From Dunaliella salina (Eukaryota > Chlorophyta > Chlorophyceae > Chlamydomonadales > Dunaliellaceae): DNA of 15,671 bases. This document shows, in pieces, positions 7,933 to 15,583 of this stretch (its first letter is position 1; each line of letters begins with the position of its first letter). Below the pieces are notes generated by a model that did no database searches, was not told the origin of the DNA, and saw only the letters and a list, made by a program, of their open reading frames with translations. A program made the position numbers and the translations under genes. Location: NCBI GenBank assembly GCA_002284615.2, contig MU069467.1:577167-592837 (forward strand). Reading direction: 5' to 3'.

Positions 7933-8075
7933 CTTTCTCTTTTTCCACACCTTGTGGTGAAGGAGGCTCACGGCTCTTTTTTTGAGCCAATGTGTCTCCT
8001 TTTCCTTAATTGATGTAGGGAGGGTCTCTCTGCCTACATTGTTTTTCTTTTTCTTTCCTTTCTTTTTACAATTGC
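7933..8075 (+). mobile_element. 3' untranslated region and CT-rich tail of LINE relic 2
   Basis: It directly follows the stop codon. It holds a hairpin (GGCTC 7972-7976, seven-T loop, GAGCC 7984-7988), then AATGTGTCTCCTTTTCCTT, GATGTAGGGAGGGTCTCTC and a run of CTTTTT/CTTTC to about 8070. The copy at 5784-5900 conserves these blocks. A 3' hairpin plus conserved terminal block is what a LINE reverse transcriptase would recognise; that role is inference. Confidence 0.55.
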
Positions 8076-8084
8076 GTCCAGATC

Positions 8085-8260
8085 TACATGTCCACGTGCC
8101 AGCCTAAACCCAGCCAGGAAAGTCTGGATCAAACAGTAGACCCCTTTAACGATGACCTTCCAGTGGTTGAGTGAACAACTTTGTCAACCAAGGCTTTGAA
8201 AGCAATCCTCAGAGCCTGTACGACTCTTCATGGCTCTCAACTGCCAGCTGCGCCATTTGC
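8085..8260. other. No recognisable feature between LINE relics
   Basis: Short stretch after the LINE 2 tail with no convincing frame or repeat; probably either flanking DNA or the decayed start of the next relic. Confidence 0.25.
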
Positions 8261-9950
8261 GAGTCTTAGAATGTTACCTTTGACTTCCAACCTACCAATG
8301 CCCAGACAGATATCATGCCAACATGACAATGTTATATTGCCATAAGAAATGTTGACCTCTTGAAGGAAATTCTCCAACCTGATGCATCTGATGAGGATGC
8401 CATGCCGGCATAAATGCCGGAAGTAACCACCTTTGGATATACCTACACTTTCCCAATGGCAAGTGCATTGGTATGCTCACTGTAGAGAGACTTAGCATCC
8501 TGCTTGAAGCTCATAATGCAGCCAAAAAGGCCAGCATCCAGCCACCCGTCCAGGATTCTGCAACAGAAAATATGGGACTACATCAAAAGGCTCAATCAAA
8601 ACATCTCTACCAAAGACAGTAAAATCCACAACTCAAACATGCTGATCACACCTCCTCACATTCGTTCAGCCTTGCAAAAAATGGTGCTTAGTCTCAACAG
8701 AGAGCCAGAGGTTTCAAACCCTCTTGAATTTGACGGTAACTTCCACACTTACTTCAGCACAAGCTGTCGTGACCAGGTCTTTGGGGCACACACAGATGCC
8801 CTCTCTGTGGGCTGCAGCGGCTTCTCCTTCTGCCATCCCCCTCATGATGCAAAATTATGTGAAGGCTCTTGCGCCACGCGGTGCACTCCTCCCTTTAAAC
8901 CACAGAACCAGTTGCCACCTTCATGCTTCTGCCTTACTGGAGGGGCTTCAGCTGCAATGCATATATGAGGCGGCTCAACAATTACCCAGACCTTGCAAAA
9001 GCGATGCCCAATTACCTGCCAGAAACATCCAATTCCAAACACCCCAACACTGGTTTGGTGCCATCCCTTACCGTTCCATACCTTCTTATCCCATGCAACT
9101 CATTGTTGTCCAGATCCTTAATGCCAAGGAAGCCCTACATAGCGCTGACATAGATTGGTTGCAACTTCTCAATCAAGATATTCCAGGGGCTCACTGGCTA
9201 CCCCTGGATCTTCCAAATCCTACCACGCCACTGCGCACCCAACAACACCTAGCATCAAACACTTTCCCCTGACATCCATTGCTGCTCACGCAAGTGCCCT
9301 TAAGCAAGGGCAGCTTTGCTTACTGCCAACTACAAGAAGATATTCACACCTAAAGCCAAGGACTGGAGATAAAGGATGTACACAGGTGGCAGTGTCATTA
9401 AACACAAAATGATGGCTCCTCACCATTTATGGTTAAAATTAGGCGGGAACTTGGTGTGGTTCCTTCGGATCACATAACTGTAAGAGACGTGGTGGTCGTG
9501 GGTTCGATTCTTGGGGGGTTCATTACGGCAGGCCTTTCGGATGGTGCCTAGACAGTTCCCTTCGTGATGCTTGGGTGCTAGTCCAGCTTGCATAGCTTTC
9601 CTTTTTCCTTTTCCTTTCCTATGGTTCAAACGTTTACAAACCAGGAAAGAACACTACCCCATCCTCCCAACACTTACAGCTGCACAGAGAACCCAATGGT
9701 CATGGGCCTACTAACACCATCAACAAAGCAGAACTTACAAGCAGTATTGTGGCACCCCAAGAAGGGCAAACTGACACTTCCTCTGAAAGTGCATCCTGCC
9801 TCTCCCAAGTTTCAAAACAACCCTGAATCCGATGCGCATGGAGAACCACCTGCCAGTGCATGCAGAAATCACGCTCCATATCAACCATATTATAGCATTC
9901 CCCCAGAGGTGGTCAACTGAGGGTCCAAAAGGGGGTGTTTTTAAAAGGTG
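8261..9950 (+). pseudogene. LINE relic 3: middle region and RNase H-like domain, frameshifted and interrupted by a SINE
   Basis: Protein-like blocks in alternating frames: FPNGKCIGMLTVERLSILLE (about 8448-8507), NFHTYFSTSCRDQVFGAHTD (about 8742-8800), GFSFCHPPHD, then MLLPYWRGFSCNAYMRRLNN (from 8923) and QILNAKEALHSADIDWLQLL. These are followed by MYTGGS at 9376-9393 and, past the SINE, EPNGHGPTNTINKAEL (Glu at 9731-9733) and SSESASCLSQVSKQ. YTDGS...E...TDS is the catalytic frame of RNase H; here the two Asp positions read Gly and Glu, so the domain is dead. The CHPPH and MLLP blocks recall motif IV and the following strand of an adenine methyltransferase fold (NPPY), but this is weak. I have the impression that this block order is common in chlorophycean LINEs. 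No reverse transcriptase motif was found, and the copy ends at the MITE at 9951. Confidence 0.45.
9435..9619 (+). mobile_element. tRNA-derived SINE inserted in the RNase H relic
   Basis: GGTCGTGGGTTCGATTCTTGG carries a near-perfect pol III B box, GGTTCGATTCT, at 9501-9511. About 50 bp upstream TTGGTGTGGTTCC is a degenerate A box. A non-tRNA body follows, and the 3' end is CCTTTTTCC-rich (9599-9619). TATGGTTAAA at 9428-9437 and TATGGTTCAAA at 9620-9630 bound the unit as an imperfect target duplication. The cloverleaf is not foldable as a working tRNA: the anticodon arm has a mismatch and an oversized loop. The unit lies between the first (YTGGS) and second (AEL) motifs of the RNase H relic. 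It is unrelated in sequence to elements A and B. Confidence 0.65.
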
Positions 9951-10351
9951 AATTGAGTGCGAGCGCCGGAATTGGCAGTTTTCAAGCTCAGCGCCCAGTG
10001 GTAGCCCATAATCTGAGCCTTCTAGAGAATCACTGAGTTCTTTGCTTGCAAAAGAACTCAGGTTCTTGGAGGTTGCAGGAAGTGAGATGTGTGACCTGTG
10101 TATTTTCCTGTTTCCTAGTATTATGTCTTCATCTTTTTGTATTTCCAGAAACACTTTCCAACTTGCCTCAGGTTTTATTTTAAAACCTGAGGCACACTTC
10201 CTGCCTTCCCTTGTTCTTCCTTTCTTCTTCTCTTTATACCTGGCAAGTTGGTGAGTTCGCTCTGTAAATGCAACATCCTCACGCATCTCACGATGCAACC
10301 GGAAAAGAACCTGATCTTGAAAACTGCCAATTCCGGCGCACGTGCCTAATT
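9951..10351. mobile_element. MITE-like foldback element, 401 bp
   Basis: GCGCCGGAATTGGCAGTTTT at 9963-9982 is matched by its reverse complement near 10320-10339, with perfect pairing of about 24 bp extended by imperfect pairing to AATT at both ends (9951-9986 and 10316-10351). Inside are two strong hairpins: an 11-bp stem at 10033-10043 with 10051-10061, and a 14-bp perfect stem at 10164-10177 with 10181-10194 and a TTT loop. Weaker pairs are GCAGGAAGTG with CACTTCCTGC, and CCAACTTGCC with GGCAAGTTGG. No transposase is encoded. I could not find a convincing target duplication, so the superfamily is open. Confidence 0.7.
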
Positions 10352-10736
10352 GTCCGCGGCGTTAACCCTAGTTTTAGAGCGAGCGCACACCGTATCTGAC
10401 TAGCCAGAGCACCAAATCAGACCATTTTTGTTGCATCAGGCACCTTTTATCAAAAAGATATAATTGAAAAATTTTAATGTAGAAAAAAGTGGAAGGGCAC
10501 CACGCAGATCACCCATCTGAGATCACCGTGTCCCAGATCACCCCAAATCACTCTTTCAGGCACCCATTATTTTTTTTGGCTAGAATATGTCAAAGTCCAC
10601 CCGCATGCAAAAAAATGTCCCAGGAACGTTAAATGCAAGTAATAAGAGTGCACTGAACAATGAGTGCTTGGGTAAATGAGTCGGATGAGTCGATGAAATC
10701 TGAGAATGACTGCAGAATGAATTCCAAATTAGAATT
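10352..10736. other. No gene; AT-rich spacer with short AGATCACC repeats
   Basis: The sequence between the MITE and the gene's 3' end contains three spaced copies of AGATCACC and one AAATCAC between about 10506 and 10550, and two GCACC-type words, but no coherent frame. Part of it may be 3' untranslated region of the minus-strand gene. Confidence 0.35.
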
Positions 10737-10794
10737 GGGTCACGCTAAGCCCTCTCCCTTACATGCTTGGGTCACGCAAGCCCTCCCCCTTACA
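10737..10794 (-). terminator. Duplicated block with two TGTAA polyadenylation motifs
   Basis: GGGTCACGC...CCCTTACA occurs at 10737-10763 and 10769-10794 with few differences. On the minus strand each copy begins with TGTAAGGG, so the gene that ends at 10846 has two TGTAA motifs, 52 and 83 bp past its stop codon. TGTAA is the usual polyadenylation signal of chlorophycean nuclear genes; the cleavage site would lie some 10-20 bp beyond. Confidence 0.6.
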
Positions 10795-10845
10795 CCGGTT
10801 CCCATTGAGCAGCACCAAGGGTCCCCCAGCACCACACCGCAACAG

Positions 10846-11886
10846 TCAGCGCTTGTGGTATGTGTCACGGATCCCCCCATGCTTGCACTCCGCCAACGAT
10901 GCGGCTGCAGCGCTTGCACGGCTGTCCAGCTCTGCCAGCTGTGCTGCTGAGCTGAGCTTGCTGCCATCATTAAAGCTGGCAGCTGCAACTGCCCGGCTTG
11001 CTAGCAGGTACCGATAGCTGCGCTTGCTGGAGATGGGCAGGTGGAAGGGCAGTGCTGGGTCGCGGCGCATGGCTGCCAGCACCTCAGAGCGCACAAGGCG
11101 CGCCAGCCCCACCTCCACGCCAGGCCTGAAGCCGCATAGGAAGCAGAGCGATACAAACACACCCTCCACATCGTCATGCGACCAGAAGCGGGACACCATG
11201 TGCTCTGCCAGCACCGGAAAGCGCTGGATGAACTGCAGGAAGCTGTCCACGTTGTACAGCATCGCCCAAAGCAGGTCGCGTGGCACGCCCAGCACGTGCC
11301 CCTTGCCCATCTGTGCCAGGCTTGCTGCTGTGGGTGCAAGGATTGTGAGCAGCATGTGCTTCAAGCTCAGCAGGCGCCCCAGCCGCTCCCTGTGGGTGAA
11401 CCCTGACATGTCCCATGCCATGCCAGCACGCCCCACAATCTCAAGCACGAGCGCTGTGGTGTGGTAGCCCAGCTCACACAGCTCAACCCGCAGGTGTGCC
11501 ATGCTAAAGAACGCGTCCTTGAAGGACACGCACCGGGCATCGGCATTGGGCTGCAGGATGCTGTTGATGAGCGGCACGTTGGCAGCAAGCACTGCTTCCT
11601 TGCTAATCAGCTGCTGAAGCTGCTGCTGCTGCTGCGGCGGCGGCGGCGGCAGCTTCTGATTGCGCACATAGCACAGTAGACGCTTGTCCTTGTGAGGGTT
11701 GTCGGCATGGGGGAGGGAGCAAGCAGGACTGCTGCCAAGCTGCCCAAACAAGGGGATGATGGAGTAAGTGGCAAAGTTGATGCCCCTCTGCTGCAAGTCA
11801 CACAGCTGCCGCTCATAGCAGGCCTGGCCCAGCACCTCTGTGAGCTTTGCGGCAGGGCAGCTAGGGTCGCCCACAGCCATGGCCAC
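10846..11886 (-). CDS. Exon 5: ordered C-terminal domain of the unrecognised gene
   Basis: The acceptor CTGTCGCAG ends at 11887 and the exon starts with GTGGCCATGG in phase 0, giving 346 residues and a stop. After a Pro5-Gln5 tract (PPPPPQQQQQLQQL, about 11650-11608) the sequence is hydrophobic and helical with little low complexity: LVLEIVGRAGMAWDM, LLSLKHMLLTILAPTAASLA, VPRDLLWAMLYNVDSFLQFI, WSHDDVEGVFVSLCFLCGF, and a basic end (SSKRSYRYLLASR) before an Ala/Ser-rich tail. This looks like an all-helical, perhaps HEAT-like, folded domain, and it is the best region for homology search. No signal peptide; the hydrophobic start MHTIVAFFVDASFF seen further upstream in the same frame is intron. 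Confidence 0.7.
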   Translation of the reverse strand: MAMAVGDPSCPAAKLTEVLGQACYERQLCDLQQRGINFATYSIIPLFGQLGSSPACSLPHADNPHKDKRLLCYVRNQKLPPPPPQQQQQLQQLISKEAVLAANVPLINSILQPNADARCVSFKDAFFSMAHLRVELCELGYHTTALVLEIVGRAGMAWDMSGFTHRERLGRLLSLKHMLLTILAPTAASLAQMGKGHVLGVPRDLLWAMLYNVDSFLQFIQRFPVLAEHMVSRFWSHDDVEGVFVSLCFLCGFRPGVEVGLARLVRSEVLAAMRRDPALPFHLPISSKRSYRYLLASRAVAAASFNDGSKLSSAAQLAELDSRASAAAASLAECKHGGIRDTYHKR

Positions 11887-13050
11887 CTGCGACAGAAGTG
11901 AAAACAGAAAGGAAACTCTCAGCAACGCTGTGGGAAAAAAGGAAGCATCAACAAAGAAGGCCACGATGGTGTGCAATCACAAGCATCAAAAGCACCTCAT
12001 CCTCAGTATCCTCATCAGACGCAACCTACTTGCACCTCCCAGCTGATGACAATGTCATGCTACGCATTTTGTTTGCATTCAAGGGTCCATGCATGCATAT
12101 GCACAAGTGTAACTGCTCAGCTCATTGCTTGCAATGTGCATGAGCTCTCACATCCCTACACCAAAAAACATGCACCCACATTGACCAGCCGGAGGACCGT
12201 TGTTGGTGTGGTGAGGGTGCTGCTGCTCCAGTGCGGCATGTCTTGGGACAGATGGATGGCTGCCTCAGAGCAGAGCGACAGGTGAGTGTTGCCGTAGCGG
12301 GTGCAGAGAGCGAGCACATGTGGTGCTGGGCGGAGGTGGGACAGCATGGAGGGCAGCTTGCTGAGGATGCTGAGGCGATCACGGGCATGCTGGTGCTGCT
12401 GACGTGCGCTAAGTGTGGAGGTGTAGGCATGCTCTGTCTCTGTGGGCTGCGAGGGGTGGGCTGGAAAGGGGACCCCAGGTGGTGCAGGGTGGAGGGGCAC
12501 ATTCTCTGGACAAGGGGAGAACGCAGCAGGCCCGCGCTGAGGCTGCTGGGTGAAGATCTCGTGGGCAAGCTCCCGCTTCAGCTGCTGCTGCTGCAGCTGC
12601 GTGCCCTTGCCTGCTGGGGCCATCCCTGCTCTCTCGCGGCACGCCTTTGCACGCTGTGCTGCCTCAGCGGTTGCTTGCTGCGCGGCTTGCTGCAATGTGG
12701 TGGGGGGGTGCCCAGGTGGCGCATCCTTGTTGGCCTGGCTGCCGCCTCCATCGCATGTGAGGATGGCCAGGGTGGGAGGGGAGCAGGGGAGGGAGGGGAT
12801 CCCAAGGTGCGCTGCGAATGCGCGGCCAGCAGCGATGAACTGCTGCTGTATGTGGAGCAGCAGCGCATGCATGTCGCTGCCATGCAGCCCCGCTGTGGGC
12901 AGCGTGAGGATGGTGTTGCTGTTGGCGTGCAGCGGGTCTTGAACGCGCCCCACCAGTAGCTTGGTTGCCGCAGTGCGCACGCTGTTGGTGACGTCCTCCA
13001 GCGTGAGCACCACACTTGCGCACGCACTGAGCAACCAGTCATGCTCAGAG

Positions 13051-13082
<32 letters not shown>

Positions 13083-13680
13083 GTGCTTGCTAACCAGTGC
13101 TGCCACCTTTGCCTCATCAGCCACCAGCCCCTCACACCTCTGCACCGCAGCTTGCAGCTTGGCTGCTGTGTCATGCACCCGCCTGAGACGTAGCCTGGCA
13201 TTGCCATGCAGCTGTTGGGCACCCTCCCTCCCACTTGGCGCTGCTGGTGCACTCTTCCCTCGCCCTCCGCCACCCCTGCCCACCCTACCCCCCCTTGCTT
13301 TGGCCCCCTTGCTCCCGATGCTCCTGCCCCTCCCCCTCCCCCGCTTGCTTGCTTCAGGCACGTCCTCACTACTGCTGCCTTCACGGTGGATGGCATGTCC
13401 CCCTCCTCTGCTCCACCTGGGCCTGCTCCTCCCCCTCCCCCGCTTGCTTGCTGCTGCTGCTGCTGCCTCCCCCTCACAGCTGCTGCCCTCGCCGTAGTGC
13501 ATGGCGGCACGTGGCTGCTTACCCTTCGTGGGCGCAGAGGGCGGTGCCTGTGTGCGCTTTGGCGGGCGTGCCTCTGTCTCACTGCTGCTGCTGCCACCAT
13601 TACAGCCGCTGTCGCTGTCACAGCTACTGCTGCTGGAATCTGCTGGGCACGGAGGCTGCTCCTCTGTGAGGGGTGGTGTG

Positions 13681-13711
<31 letters not shown>

Positions 13712-15558
13712 GAGGACCATGGTCAGCAATAGGGGTGGGTGCAGTAGAGGCAAAGCCGCACTTCTTGAATGCTGTTGCTGACCTCTCGTGCAGCTGCGGC
13801 AGCTGCTGCTTTGCATAGCTGATGGCACCTTGGAGGGCATGCAGTGCTGGCAGCATGGGTGTGCACTCAGAGCGGGTTGCTGCCAGGAGAGGCTGGACCA
13901 CAGCTGCGTGTTGCTGCTGCAGCTCCTTGCTGTTGGCAGCTGTGCGGGTGAAGCCCAACTGCGGGAAGGTTGCACTCGACTCGCAGTCCCCCTTGAACCC
14001 GCTGCAAGCGTGGGGTGACGTCAGTCTCGTCCCACGCAAAGCGTAGGCAGCCGTGCACGTTGCTGAACAGAATGAAGAGGGCGGCTTGGGGGGATTCGGC
14101 TGAGTCAATGGCCTGCAATACGGGAGCTGCATTGGGATGGACCTGGATGGATAGGGTGGGATCGATGCGGGGGGGGCAGCTCTGGGAGCGGGTGCGCTCA
14201 GGCACGCTGCTGCGGTGCAGGCTGCGCGGGGAGCAGCTGAGGGAGCGGGTGCGTGCAGGGCGCATGGGGGCAGGCTGTGGGGAATGCGGCTGCGTGTGCT
14301 GTGTGCTGGCTTGCTGTGTGGGGGCAGGCTGCAGGGGGTGTGGCTGGGGCAGCTGTGTGTTGGCTTGCGAGGGGGAGGCAGGCGGGGATGGCGGGGCTTG
14401 CAGCTCAGACAAGTTGTCCACAAGCTCGTCCATGTGGTCTCGGTCCAGGCTTGGAGTGGGCGGGGGGGCAGCTGCGGTGGACACGAGCAACAGAAGAGTG
14501 TTTCATTGTGTTTGAAAGTATGGCAGTCAAGACGAAGAAGCATCTGCGATATGTGCAAATCTGTCAGCTCTGCTAGGAACAAGGCACAAGTGCTAAACCA
14601 TATGGCTGAGGCATACAAGACACAAGTGCTGAACCATCTGGTTGAGGCATGTTTTCAGCAATTGATTTCAAGCTTGCTACTTGGCTTTAGAGTGTACGAG
14701 CAAGGCTCAATATGATCAAGTTGAGGCGATGGCTGCAGAGAGCTCCGACACACTTATGAAGCACTGCCCCTGCTCACCTGCTCAAGGACACGCTGATGTG
14801 TTGCCTCCATAGTGGACTGCCCTGCATGCTACTGGTGCCTCAGCTGCCGCCGCAGGTCTTCCTCTCGAGCTTGGCTAGCACGGAGCTCGGCTTGGCTACC
14901 ACGGAGCTTGGTCACCAGTACTTCATGGGGAAGGTTGTCAAAGCAAGTGCACTTGGCCTGCAGAAGTGATAGGTTGGGGGTCTGCTTGGCAGCCAACAGC
15001 AATAATTCAATCAAGTTGCATGCCCGTGTAGCTGCATATGTGTGTGCATGCGTGCAGGTGTGGGTTTTGTGTGAGCGTGTGAACATATATGTGCCCTTGC
15101 ATACAAACAGCACCTCTGAGCAGCATGCACTCCGACACAGCATCAATGTCTGCTTAATCCAAAGATCAATGTCTGCTTAATCCAAAGATCAATGTCTGCT
15201 TAATTCATAGATCGCTACCTGCGTGCATGCTCTCACAGTCACCTACCTGAGCAGCATTAGCAGCACCAGCACCCTCGTCCATGTCTGTGCCTGCCTGCTG
15301 CTGCTCAGCCAGCTCACCATCAGCCTGAGTGAACAGTTTGTGTGTGTGCACAGAGCTTGAACTTGCAGCTGTGTGTGCGCAGACAAGAGCTGAAATTCAA
15401 ATGCAGCAAACACAGCATTCAATAAGTGAGCTGCATCTACAGATCAAAGCTGCTCCTTCCAAACTGCTGCTCTCTTAGTTGCCTGCCTGAGCAGCAGCAC
15501 CACCAGCATCCTCATCCTCATCCATGATGTCCAGTTGCGGCACATCCAGCTCACCGTC
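10846..15558 (-). CDS. Large multi-exon gene for an unrecognised, probably nuclear protein (5' end outside the window)
   Basis: Gene-level entry. Proposed coding exons on the minus strand: 15558-15487, 15324-15247, 14957-14778 (or to 14900), 14471-12180 and 11886-10846, stop TGA at 10846-10848. Introns of 162, 289, 306 and 293 bp have AG acceptors after pyrimidine-rich tracts and mostly GTAGGT, GTGAGC or GTGGGT donors. The predicted protein has an acidic, Ala/Gln-rich N-terminal part, a short coiled coil, a long low-complexity centre with KRGRGR and RGG-type tracts and Ser/acidic patches, a helical segment next to poly-Gln, and an ordered C-terminal domain of about 340 residues. Basic RGR/RGG tracts beside Ser-Glu clusters suggest a nucleic-acid-associated nuclear protein; this is inference. 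I recognise no family. Open plus-strand frames across this gene are shadows made by GC richness and triplet repeats. Confidence 0.7.
12180..14471 (-). CDS. Exon 4: long central low-complexity and RGG-rich part of the gene
   Basis: The acceptor GTCCACCGCAG ends at 14472; the donor is AAT|GTGGGT with the last exon base at 12180. One frame (A) is open throughout (764 codons). However, between about 14468 and 13992 a second frame (B) reads far more like protein: DRDHMDELVDNLSELQ, an Arg/Ser-rich stretch with RTRSLSCSPRS and RTRSQSCPPR, and ALFILFSNVHGCLRFAWDE. From 13990 on frame A is natural: QLGFTRTAANSKELQQQHAA, LHALQGAISYAKQQLPQLHE, poly-Ala (13709-13680), Ser/Asp/Glu tracts, two copies of EGSS...SKRGRGR (about 13500-13340), RGG-type glycine/arginine repeats, HDTAAKLQAAVQRCEGLVAD, ten Gln (13085-13052) and LLSACASVVLTLEDVTNSV. 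The frame-B section thus needs one insertion and one deletion, or a different exon 3 donor plus one indel. Confidence 0.65.
14585..14649. repeat. 36-bp direct duplication inside intron 3
   Basis: CACAAGTGCTAAACCAT at 14585 and CACAAGTGCTGAACCAT at 14621 begin two copies of a roughly 29-bp block, each ending GAGGCAT. It lies in the intron between exons 3 and 4 and has no visible function. Confidence 0.8.
14778..14957 (-). CDS. Exon 3: heptad-repeat coiled coil with an in-frame TAG
   Basis: The acceptor ATCACTTCTGCAG ends at 14958 and the exon runs in phase 0 for 60 codons to CAG|GTGAGC. It reads AKCTCFDNLPHEVLVTKLRG, then a 21-bp tandem duplication giving LRGSQAE and LRASQAR, then EEDLRRQLRHQ, a TAG at 14831-14829, and HAGQSTMEATHQRVLEQ. 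The charged heptads predict a short coiled coil. The TAG would end translation: either it is a true stop or assembly error, or the real donor is earlier. A GT at 14899-14898 (CGTG|GTAGCC) would skip the TAG and join exon 4 in its better frame. Confidence 0.5.
15142..15212. repeat. 23-bp tandem repeat, three copies, inside intron 2
   Basis: ATCAATGTCTGCTTAAT starts at 15142, 15165 and 15188, a period of 23 bp; the third copy diverges at its end (TCATAG instead of CCAAAG). It is intronic. Confidence 0.9.
15247..15324 (-). CDS. Exon 2: short acidic Ala/Gln-rich exon
   Basis: The acceptor GTTCACTCAG ends at 15325 and the donor is CAG|GTAGGT after 15247. The 26 codons read ADGELAEQQQAG, TDMDEGAGAANAAQ in phase 0 at both ends. 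It closely parallels exon 1 in length, phase and content (DGEL at the start, MDE in the middle, AAQ at the end). Confidence 0.6.
15487..15558 (-). CDS. Exon 1 of those visible: acidic exon with a GC donor
   Basis: The acceptor GAACATTGCAG ends at 15559. The 24 codons read DGELDVPQLDIMDEDEDAGG and AAAQ, phase 0 at both ends. The donor would be CAG|GCAGGC, a GC-AG intron, at the exact place where exon 2 has CAG|GTAGGT. Further 5' exons must lie past the TG repeat, outside the window. Confidence 0.55.
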
Positions 15559-15581
15559 CTGCAATGTTCAAGTGCAGCCAG

Positions 15582-15583
<2 letters not shown>

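Noticed and set aside
9455..9515. A functional tRNA gene
   Set aside because: Only the B box and T arm are good; the anticodon arm is mispaired, the A box is degenerate and the acceptor stem is absent.
10360..10380. Telomere-like CCCTAGTTTTAG
   Set aside because: It is a single imperfect word, not an array.
12578..13975. 465-codon minus-strand frame overlapping exon 4
   Set aside because: It is Ser/Gln/Arg low complexity in the wrong phase; the long frame there contains the coherent helical segments and connects in phase to exon 5.
12231..14576. Long plus-strand open frames (for example 12231-12959, 13206-13781, 14215-14715)
   Set aside because: They consist of Cys, Leu, Pro or Ala runs mirroring the triplet repeats of the minus-strand gene, and no plus-strand splice or domain evidence supports them.
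14829..14831. Reassigned TAG (Gln) nuclear code, as in some ulvophyte algae
   Set aside because: One codon is not enough, and two LINE tails stop with TAG at the same homologous position, which argues for a standard stop.
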